From Venturia oleaginea (lineage: Eukaryota > Ascomycota > Dothideomycetes > Venturiales > Venturiaceae), in assembly GCA_013176395.1 (NCBI GenBank), contig JABMLP010000016.1, forward strand, positions 248,001 to 312,000: 64,000 nucleotides of DNA, in the 5' to 3' direction. Positions 56,479-64,000 of the stretch are shown one piece after another (the stretch's first letter is position 1; every line of letters starts with the position of its first letter). Position numbers and translations under genes: made by a program. The notes under the pieces are model-generated. The model searched no databases. It was not told the DNA's origin and saw only the letters and a program-made list of their open reading frames with translations.

Positions 56479-57743
56479 ATGGCAGCCAAAGGGTCGATCC
56501 AACTACCGGTCCTGGACGTCAACCAAGCTGGACCAGAGACGGCAAAAGATTTGATCGAGGCAGTCAAGAACTATGGATTCGTCTTCGTCAAAAACAATCA
56601 CTCGGAGATACCCGTCGCCGATGTCGAGAATATGTTTGAACTGGTGAGTTCGACAGACATGCGCATACTACGTAATCTCACGCCCCCGATGCCTGCCTGC
56701 TTGAATTTTTTGTTTTTCAGATCTTGATCATCACACTCTCCTCGATATTTACTAACAAACATAGTCAAAAGGCTTCTTCCAATCATCGACTGACATGAAA
56801 ACCCCATTCTCGATCCATTCTGGATCTTCAGGCAAAAACTCGGGCTGGTTTTCCATGCACTCAGAAACGTTAGATCCAGATAAGCAAAAGGCAAGGTCCC
56901 CTACCCCTCCACGATAAAACAAGGGACTACCCTAACGATGACCCTGCAGCGAGGCGACTTTAAAGAGTAAGAGCTCGTGTGACCACTTAGTTGCACGCCC
57001 TCTGATAGATAATGATCAGGGCATTCAACATGAACGAGTTCCGAAATGGAAGAGCACAGCAACCACTTCCTTCGCCATTGGCCGAGAATGAAGCGCGTGT
57101 GAGTACCTTCATCGATCAATGTCGAATTCTCTGCATACGAATTCTAGAACTCTTCGCTATCGGACTTGAGATCGACGAGAAAGACGGAGGAAAAGATTGG
57201 TTTACAGCTTATCATGACCCGGCGAAAGGTGCATCAGGGACTGTCTTCAGGACACTGTATTATCCATCACTCCCTGCCTCGTCTGGATACGATAGCGAAA
57301 CGGATATCAGAGCTGGCGCGCACAGCGATTACGGAACCATCACTCTTCTCTTCCAACGACCTGGACAGCCTGGCCTTGAAATATTGGCGTCAAGACGAGG
57401 TGGCGACAAGGAAGAATGGTTGTCTGTTCCTATTAATCCTTCAGATGAACCCAACACCCCGATTCTGGTCAACGTTGGCGACTTGCTGGAGTATTCGTCG
57501 AATGGAGTGTTGAAGAGTGCAGTCCATAGAGTCATCTTTCCAAAGGACGGCATTGGTGAGGACAGGTATAGCATGGCGTACTTCTGCCATCCGATTGATG
57601 AGGCAAAGTTGGAGGCCGTGCCGAGCAAAATTGTGAAGGCGAAGGAGGGTTGTGGTGGAAAGGGAATTGGCAAAGTGGAAGGTGAACAGGTAGTGACAGC
57701 CAGGCAGCATTTGGAGGCGAGACTTGCTGCCACCTATCTCTGA
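56479..57743 (+). CDS. 2-oxoglutarate/Fe(II)-dependent oxygenase (isopenicillin-N-synthase-like)
   Basis: Join 56479-56643, 56765-56890, 56950-56966 and 57020-57743 gives 343 aa. Intron 1 (121 bp) is GTGAGT..ATAG. Intron 2 (59 bp) has a GC donor (AAG|GCAAGG..GCAG). Exon 3 is only 17 nt and intron 3 (53 bp) is GTAAGA..TCAG. Joined, they give the family phrase RGDFKEAFNMNEF, which no simple GT donor does in frame. The N-terminal DIOX_N part (SIQLPVLDVNQ, NYGFVFVKNNH) is followed by a jelly-roll with iron ligands His and Asp in GAHSDYGTITLLFQ, the distal His in SAVHRVIFP, and the 2-oxoglutarate Arg in DRYSMAYFCHP. Fungal members hydroxylate or oxidise metabolites; substrate unknown. Divergent to MKT1. 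Confidence 0.9.
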
Positions 57744-58280
57744 ATGAAACAGGTCGTTTCTATAGAGGGAGAGGAGATGGGAACGATTGATGAAGACATG
57801 ACAAATGGAAGGAATGAAATGCGCTGCACAAGAATGCTGAGATTGGCTTGCTACTATGGAGGAATATCTGTGTTGGCAATATCATAACAAGATGCAAACT
57901 CTTGAGATACCAGGAGCTTTTCATTATCGATCTGCAACTAGGCTAAATTGAAAAACTCAACGTGGCGCCCAGCTGCTTTGCTGTCGTGAAAGTGCATTGC
58001 AGTGATTCGAAGAAAATCCAAGTGGCTGATAGCATGTACCACCTGGTACAACTTCTCCATGGCGACGGGAATCGATTGTGATGAACTGCTGCCCCTGATC
58101 CAGATCCCACGATGGTCTCAGTCATCAAAAGCCACATCAAGGTTCTTCACTGCATCAACGGAGATGATGAGCCAGCGAGCAGCTCCCTATGAAACTGGAT
58201 ATGCAAAGTCATTTGAGGCACATTTGAGGAACAAGGATGGAGAAAGACAGGTCGATGATCTCGAGGCTTGGTGTTGAGGC
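57744..58280. other. Gene-free stretch of about 540 bp
   Basis: 3' region of the oxygenase gene. A 91-aa frame at 58002-58277 shows no motif. Confidence 0.4.
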
Positions 58281-58320
58281 GAGTCGGAGTGAGTCGGAAC
58301 GAGTCGGAATGAGTCGGGTG
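58281..58320. repeat. Four 10-bp tandem repeats (YGAGTCGGAR)
   Basis: Four units of exactly 10 bp: CGAGTCGGAG, TGAGTCGGAA, CGAGTCGGAA, TGAGTCGGGT. It lies 14 bp left of the MITE. Confidence 0.9.
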
Positions 58321-58334
58321 TTGATGGAGATTGT

Positions 58335-58701
58335 TAGCTTGGTTATCTTTAGCCCGGGGATGCGATTTTGCCAATCTCGCTGATAGCACTTTTAAATATT
58401 AATAGCGTCTAGCTTGATCAGACTAGCATAGCTGGATCGGGCCTGGATCACTGTGAGACCAGGATGAATCAGCTGGAAACCTGTTCAAATCAAGTAAGAA
58501 GCGGGGTGGATAAGCCAAGAGCGATATTTACAGCTTTCCACCATAGAGTCGCTGATATATTACATGCTAAAAGCGCTTTCGGATCATAACGCTTTTTTGG
58601 ACCCTGGCACCCTACCTGGGATGGAGCTTGTCATTGGAAGCTGAGATGAACGATTATCTCAGCTTCCAAGCACAACCCCGGGGCTAAAGATAACCAAGCT
58701 A
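58335..58701. mobile_element. MITE with 25-bp terminal inverted repeats and TA ends
   Basis: Left end 58335-58359 (TAGCTTGGTTATCTTTAGCC, then CGGGG) and right end 58676-58701 are reverse complements apart from one missing C in the left arm. Both ends have TA outermost, consistent with a TA target-site duplication of Tc1/mariner-type elements, so the element proper is 58337-58699 (363 bp). It has no transposase. Near the right end is a second hairpin with 14-bp arms (58634-58647 with 58655-58668; GGAAGCTGAGAT core). Non-autonomous; no related full element is seen in the window. Confidence 0.75.
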
Positions 58702-59458
58702 GAAATCAACGCGGCCATGTGGGAACAGCAGAACGGTGGCTGGTCAGTCGTCTTCCATCTGAACCTAGCACTCGCTCATCACTGCCTATCACGCCCAATG
58801 GCAACGGAACAAGCGAAAATTAAACCAATGGCAACGAGACAGGCGAAAATCATCAGCAAACTCAAGAAACATTTAAGTCCAGCAAGAAATCCATCAATCT
58901 TATCCATTGTGACAGCAATCCTCCTTGCCCTTACACGCCGAGACATTCCATACCTTGGGATCCCTCGATACTTTAATATCCAATCCTCATAGGGCCAGCG
59001 CGAGGCTCGAAAGTGCCCTTTCACGCGCCGAAACTTTTCTCCTTTATCTCCAGGCCCTCTGCCGCTTGACTTAGACGGCTATCACCACGGCTACTACCAG
59101 CCCAATAATCGTGGAGGTGAGTCTTACCGGTTCGAATGAACTTGAATATTGCGATCGCGGACCGCCGTTGGGAACTTGCCTCGTTGAGACCTTTGCGACT
59201 AGAATACGAGCAACACCAAGCTGACCATACCATCGCAGACTAGCTTCTCCACACTCATCTCAAGTACACCCCCTTTAGACTTGTTGGGCCGGCGACTGGG
59301 CGGACCAACACCTTAATGCACCAAAACTCGATCAACAGTGCTACGAATATCTGGAGGAGACGCACTCGACGCGAAGAGATCCCATCATCCCCACCTAAGA
59401 CGAATACGCATACGCCTCGCACAAAGCTACGCAAACGCGATCCTCGCAACGTCACACA
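58702..59458. other. Gene-free stretch of about 760 bp upstream of NHA1
   Basis: Promoter and 5' UTR of NHA1. A 91-aa frame at 58717-58992 follows directly after the MITE but has no motif. Confidence 0.4.
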
Positions 59459-62400
59459 ATGGCCTGGGAACACCTGGACGTGAACAGGCCGCATTTGGTC
59501 TACATCATACTGGGAGGCTTCACCAGCATTTTCATGTTGTGTTCCTCTTTGATCAAAGAAAAACTATACATTGGTGAAGCGACAGTCGCCACTCTTTGCG
59601 GTATCATCTTCGGTCCTCACGCTGCCAACCTCATCGATCCTGGAACATGGGGCAACACCGATCAGATTACCCTCGAATTCTCGCGCATCGTCCTCGTCGT
59701 ACAATGTTTTGCTGTCGGAGTAGAATTGCCTAGGTTTTACATGGAAAAGCATTGGAAGTCTGTTACACTGTTGTTGATACCGGTCATGACCTTTGGATGG
59801 CTTATTACGAGTTTGTTCATTTGGTGGATGTTTGGTGCCAGGTTGAACTGGCTCGACAGCCTTTGCATCGCTGCTTGCGTCACGGCTACGGATCCTGTGC
59901 TGGCATCCTCTGTAGTCGGAAAAGGCAAATTCGCGAAGCGAGTCCCGAAGCATTTGCGTGATCTGCTGTCTGCAGAGTCGGGATGCAACGATGGCATGGC
60001 TTTCCCGTTCGTCTATTTAGCCATCTACCTGATTCGATACCGGCCTGATGCCGACAAGATTGCTTTCCACTGGTTCTGCTACACCATCCTGTACGAGTGT
60101 ATATTTGGTGCTGTGTATGGTGTTGCTGTCGGATACATCGCCCGTCGCGCTATTCGTTACGCTCATGACCATGACTTGGTCGATCGAGAGAGCTTCCTCG
60201 TGTTCTACTTTGTGCTTGCCCTCTTTTGCGCCGGCTCTGGCAGTATTCTGGGGATGGATGATTTGCTCGTCGGCTTCGCTTGCGGTGTAGGCTTCAGCAA
60301 CGATGGATGGTTTCAGGAGAAGACAGAAGAATCGCACGTCTCCAACGTCATTGACTTGTTGATCAATTTGGCATTTTTCGTCTACTTTGGTACCATTATT
60401 CCATGGGAACAATTCAACTCTGATGTTCTTGGTATCAGTCCTTGGAGGCTGGTCGTAGTGGGACTCCTGGTGATTTTCTTCAGACGTATCCCGGTCATGC
60501 TTGCGCTCAAGCCGATCATTCCAGACATCAAGACTTGGAGGGAGGCACTTTTCGCTGGTCACTTTGGACCTATCGGCGTTGGTGCCATCTTTGTGGCCAT
60601 TCTCGCTCGAGCAGAACTTGAGACAGAGACAACGACGCCTTTGGCGGAATTGCCAGAACCAGGATTTGAGCATCTCCACATCATCGAAATGATATGGCCA
60701 ATCACGACTTTCCTCGTCATCGTTTCGATCATCGTTCATGGCTCCTCCATCGCGGTTTTCACCCTTGGCAAACACATCAACACTCTTACCCTTACTTTAT
60801 CGTATACGCAAGCGAATGAAGATGGACCCTCCTGGATGGATCGACTGCCACGAATTCAGTCACGTTCGAAAAGTTCAATGTCCATGCAGCGGCCAAATGA
60901 ATACGAATCATCTCTGGACGAGAAAATGGAGGAAGGTGTCATGGGTATGCCTGCCCAGTTTCTTCGACGTCAACGAGAAGAGGACGAGAAAGCAGGCAGT
61001 CGGAACTCAAGTCTCAAACCCACCAAGCGCAAAAAATGGGATGCAGGGATTGGCCCCGGCGGTCCTGTCAGCAAGTCTGCTATCGCGCCAGTTCGCTATC
61101 GTGGTTCTTCTCCACAAGCTGAACGTCCCGAATCGGAGAAACTGGCTTTGGACAGCAGTGAGTTGCCAGAGGATGGAACAGAACAAAAGGGATATGATGA
61201 GCCCGAAGAAGAGGTCTATCAAGAAGGTGACAAGCAAATTATTGAGGATGAAGACGGCAATGTGCTGGAAGTGAGGGACAGCAAGGGCGAAAGCAAGCAA
61301 GAAAGAGAACGGCAGATCAAGAAGGATGGAAGACGTCTGATGAAGGAGAGGAAAATTGAGCACGGCATCGCGGAAGATGAGCATGAATCGCACGATGGAT
61401 CTTCCAAGTCGGCTGGACCACCGGGAGGCGCATTGAAATGGCAAGATGTGCGGAAGAAGATGGGAACCTTTAGCGGCGGTCTAAGTGGGTTAAGAAAGGT
61501 GGAAGACAACGTGGGTTCTTCGAAAGCTCCGCAGCAAAAGAAGCACGGCCCTGCCCTAGCATACCAATTCGGAAATACCATCATTGTTGAAGACGAAGAC
61601 GGGGAGGTCATCAAGAAATACGACATTCCATCGCCGCAAAAGCCTGCACGACCAGGCATGATTGATCGCAAACAGTCCATATTCGACCCTGCAACTCGAG
61701 ATAGATTGCACAGGATGGGCACGTGGATGGGCATGGGTCATCACGAAGCTGAGGCAGGGCCCAGTGGTGAAAACGCCTCTGAGTCTAAGAAGTCTGCTGA
61801 TAGCGAGGACGACGATACGAAGATTCGATTCCGACTTGGTGGCGAGGGTAGACGTATGTCCAAGGCCGAGTTTATTCAACAAATTTCTTCAATGGACCCG
61901 AAGTCACGAGCGAAGGCTGTTGAGACATCAGATGCTTCAGATGCTCTGAAACAACACATCAAAGCTGAAGCGTCGAAGTCTACAGGCTCGCCATCGAACA
62001 AGAAAGCAAGACCTAGTATGGCTGGTATCGAGAAAGTCGGTTCTGCTGAGGACCGCGCTCGGGGTCCTGGAGGTCTGACTCTGGTCGACTCAAATGAAGA
62101 GGACATACCATTCCATCCTGTTGGGGATCAGCTGTCCAACTTCTATCGAGGCGAAACAGCCGCACAACGCCGTCGTCGAGAAGCGAACACGCAAGACGAT
62201 GACACGTCACGAGGTCGCCAAGGTCACAGCTCGTCGACTGAGAGATTAGAATTCGTTGATTCTCGGTCACGTCCTCAGCGACCAGTCGGTGCTCAAGCAT
62301 TGAGGCCGGACGGAACTCAAGGCGAGGGCTCATCACGCGGACAAGGCCATTCCTATCTCGAAACAGGCGAGACGGCGGCTGAGAAGCGAAGACGTCTTGC

Positions 62401-62782
62401 TGCTCTTGGTGGAGACGAAGATGATGATTCTAGCAGTGAGGAAGAAGGACCTGGCAGGGGTGAGAGAGATCCCATCGCTGCTGCTACCAGACGTAATCTT
62501 CCAAGACGACCTGAGCCAGCGCTCCATGGTGGAAATCGAAACGAGCCCACGCGGGAGACCAGTCCGGTGGCTAGTCCTAGAATTACTTTTGCGGATGGCG
62601 GGGCGCCTAATCGTAATTCTGCTACCCCGAGTAATAGGAGCTCTGTTGCTGGTGAGAGGGCTAGTGGGGAGGCGAGGCATAGTCGCCATAGTTCTCATGG
62701 GATGAGGTTGAGGTGGGGTGCTGATGTTGGGACGAAACCTGGCGAGGGCAGCCAGGACAACGGGAAGGGGAAGAAGAAGTGA
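59459..62782 (+). CDS. NHA1: Plasma-membrane Na+(K+)/H+ antiporter Nha1
   Basis: One uninterrupted frame of 1107 aa. Residues 1-440 hold about 12 membrane segments of the CPA1 Na+/H+ exchanger fold. The ion-site motifs are ATDPVLASS (Asp145) and GCNDGMAFP (Asp178), and IKEKLYIGEATVATLCGIIF near residues 32-51 and HFGPIGVGAIFVAILAR are also typical. From about residue 455 a long hydrophilic tail follows, mostly charged, Ser/Gly-rich, including EEEVYQEGDKQIIEDEDGNV and a second EDEDGEVIKKYD phrase of similar form. In yeast the Nha1 tail mediates osmotic and cell-cycle roles. The protein exports Na+ and K+ in exchange for H+ and sets cation and pH balance. The size is usual for filamentous-fungal Nha1. 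Confidence 0.96.
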   Translation: MAWEHLDVNRPHLVYIILGGFTSIFMLCSSLIKEKLYIGEATVATLCGIIFGPHAANLIDPGTWGNTDQITLEFSRIVLVVQCFAVGVELPRFYMEKHWKSVTLLLIPVMTFGWLITSLFIWWMFGARLNWLDSLCIAACVTATDPVLASSVVGKGKFAKRVPKHLRDLLSAESGCNDGMAFPFVYLAIYLIRYRPDADKIAFHWFCYTILYECIFGAVYGVAVGYIARRAIRYAHDHDLVDRESFLVFYFVLALFCAGSGSILGMDDLLVGFACGVGFSNDGWFQEKTEESHVSNVIDLLINLAFFVYFGTIIPWEQFNSDVLGISPWRLVVVGLLVIFFRRIPVMLALKPIIPDIKTWREALFAGHFGPIGVGAIFVAILARAELETETTTPLAELPEPGFEHLHIIEMIWPITTFLVIVSIIVHGSSIAVFTLGKHINTLTLTLSYTQANEDGPSWMDRLPRIQSRSKSSMSMQRPNEYESSLDEKMEEGVMGMPAQFLRRQREEDEKAGSRNSSLKPTKRKKWDAGIGPGGPVSKSAIAPVRYRGSSPQAERPESEKLALDSSELPEDGTEQKGYDEPEEEVYQEGDKQIIEDEDGNVLEVRDSKGESKQERERQIKKDGRRLMKERKIEHGIAEDEHESHDGSSKSAGPPGGALKWQDVRKKMGTFSGGLSGLRKVEDNVGSSKAPQQKKHGPALAYQFGNTIIVEDEDGEVIKKYDIPSPQKPARPGMIDRKQSIFDPATRDRLHRMGTWMGMGHHEAEAGPSGENASESKKSADSEDDDTKIRFRLGGEGRRMSKAEFIQQISSMDPKSRAKAVETSDASDALKQHIKAEASKSTGSPSNKKARPSMAGIEKVGSAEDRARGPGGLTLVDSNEEDIPFHPVGDQLSNFYRGETAAQRRRREANTQDDDTSRGRQGHSSSTERLEFVDSRSRPQRPVGAQALRPDGTQGEGSSRGQGHSYLETGETAAEKRRRLAALGGDEDDDSSSEEEGPGRGERDPIAAATRRNLPRRPEPALHGGNRNEPTRETSPVASPRITFADGGAPNRNSATPSNRSSVAGERASGEARHSRHSSHGMRLRWGADVGTKPGEGSQDNGKGKKK

Positions 62783-63622
62783 TTGTTGCTAATGGATGCG
62801 ACGCCTGGACGCAGAGGCGGAGTTGCAGATCGCTGTTTTCGAAAGTTGGTCTGTTGATATGATGTGCTTGCAGAAGCGCCAAAAAGGCATGGTGGGTGGC
62901 TGTGGCTCTCACACTCGAAGAGTAGTGTTTAGATCTAATGGTTTAGACCATAATGTATATGGTTGTGACATTTTCAACTTGAGACATCTCTTTTTTATTC
63001 GATGCTGCTATCATGTTCAGGGCGTTATGGAGATGGATCGCTAAACCCTTTCTTTTCTTTTCATTCAACGATCCATCTACGCTATGCGTGGACAGCTGAG
63101 TCACTCCATCACGCTTCAACGATTCTGAATATTTCAACATCGTTGCTGATATTCACGATCCCTGGCAATATCAGAGTCGCGATTGTTCAGGATTTTTAAC
63201 CACTAGATCTCGATCTTAGCATGTGTTATTGAAATCCATTTATCAGGTATCACGCGTTCTTCTCCTCTGTAGCCTAAAGCCGTGAGGTTTTTGAATTGAA
63301 GAAGAAACGCCTTGGTAAGGCGACTATATTCTCCTTATAATTTCGAGTTTCGACATTTCTTTTTATATAATTACTTCATAAGCTATTGGTACTATTATAG
63401 CGAATATCTTATACGATTGTTTTAGTAAAACTGTTTACGATATCGGGAAGAGTTGAGCCCGCAGGCGTATTTCTGGGTAGAGTATAGAGTGGGGAAAAGC
63501 ACTACAAATAGTGTCGTCACTTCCAATCCAGGAACGATCCCCCCTACATCTCTTAATACACCACCACCAACATCCACCATGTCAAACTCCAACCAATCCC
63601 ACAACATCCACCCATTTTCGCC
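62783..63622. other. Gene-free stretch of about 840 bp
   Basis: Follows NHA1 and precedes the partial gene. 63290-63450 is AT-rich. No RNA gene or repeat was recognised. Confidence 0.4.
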
Positions 63623-64000
63623 ATGTCACGTTTCAGCCCATTCCAAAAACACCTCCTCAACCTCCCTCTCCAAAAATCAAACATCATAACCCCGTACGAT
63701 AGTCTACGAGGCTTCCTATCCCTCGGACTCGATTTCCCCGTCGCTTTCGTATCTTCCATCGCGCTCCCTCTGCTCTATGGGAACGCAGGGTTCCTCTCCC
63801 ATAAAATCGACGTTGCCAAGATTCCGAGCGGGAGACAGCCGTCGCAGTTGGAGAATGTTGTGCTGGGTTCTCGGCAGAGGAATTGGTCAAGGAGAGAATT
63901 GTCAAGGTTGGTTGATGTGGAGTATCGAAGGAATGGAAGGAAATCAGGGAGGATAAAGAAGTTGTTTGATAAGGTTCATGTTTTGGGTGTATGGGTTATT
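63623..64000 (+). CDS. Hypothetical protein, 5' part only (runs off the window)
   Basis: An ATG at 63623-63625 opens a frame that stays free of stops for 126 codons to the window edge. It begins MSRFSPFQKHLLNLPLQ, then ITPYDSLRGFLSLGLDF and a hydrophobic stretch PVAFVSSIALPLLYGNAGF that could be a membrane segment, followed by a basic part (SRQRNWSRRELSRLV, RKSGRIKKLFDK). No family is recognised. The 3' part is missing, so length and splicing are unknown. Confidence 0.5.
   Translation, partial: MSRFSPFQKHLLNLPLQKSNIITPYDSLRGFLSLGLDFPVAFVSSIALPLLYGNAGFLSHKIDVAKIPSGRQPSQLENVVLGSRQRNWSRRELSRLVDVEYRRNGRKSGRIKKLFDKVHVLGVWVI

Noticed and set aside
59120..59150. Possible tRNA B-box (GGTTCGAAT)
   Set aside because: No cloverleaf could be folded around it and no A-box lies at the right distance.
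60017..60775. 252-aa minus-strand open frame opposite NHA1
   Set aside because: Antisense to the membrane domain of NHA1, with no motif of its own.

Overview
The window is nuclear DNA of a filamentous ascomycete. The evidence is the short spliceosomal introns (about 50-200 bp, mostly GTANGT donors, CTAAC-like branch points and YAG acceptors), mostly intronless or few-intron genes on both strands, and protein families typical of Pezizomycotina: STE50 and MKT1 adaptors, a BYS1-domain secreted protein, a fungal-type UbiA and a pogo/Fot1 transposase. Placement near Leotiomycetes/Helotiales is inference from overall protein character. No prokaryotic or viral segment was seen.

Layout. 1-2.3 kb is a degraded Tnp2 (CACTA-type) transposase with a MITE-like inverted repeat inside one of its introns. 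2.9-9.7 kb is accessory-looking: an M20 amidohydrolase with a substituted metal ligand, a UbiA prenyltransferase beside a small membrane protein, a small secreted cysteine-rich protein, and a pseudogene of a large fungal family. 9.8-15.1 kb holds ureD and the cohesin subunit SCC3, divergently arranged. 16.4-28.2 kb mixes a small repeated gene family in graded decay (three copies), a PLAC8 protein, a broken hypothetical gene, and the divergent mitochondrial pair PHB1/QCR8. 28.2-39.5 kb is core: a SUS1/ENY2-like protein, the MAPK adaptor STE50, a mitochondrial membrane protein with an acidic tail, and CAND1. 39.5-48.5 kb is again accessory: a pogo-like transposon with a frameshifted transposase end, broken ORFs and a BYS1-domain secreted protein. 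48.6-64 kb returns to functional genes: a secreted SMP-30-like hydrolase, the kinetochore gene DSN1, MKT1, a 2-oxoglutarate oxygenase containing a 17-nt microexon and an apparent GC-AG intron, a TA-flanked MITE, the plasma-membrane Na+/H+ antiporter NHA1, and a partial gene at the right edge.

How the genes relate. This is a patchwork rather than a pathway. Three divergent pairs with short shared upstream regions (ureD/SCC3, PHB1/QCR8, MKT1/oxygenase) could be co-regulated; PHB1/QCR8 is the most plausible because both products work in the mitochondrial inner membrane. No biosynthetic cluster, defence island or undescribed multi-gene system could be supported from the sequence. The most unusual signals are the substituted metal ligand in the amidohydrolase, the GC-AG/microexon structure, the stop-free DSN1 intron, two MITE-like elements, long perfect or near-perfect hairpins, and a dispersed ~20-bp motif shared by a CAND1 intron and the 46.4-kb intergenic region.
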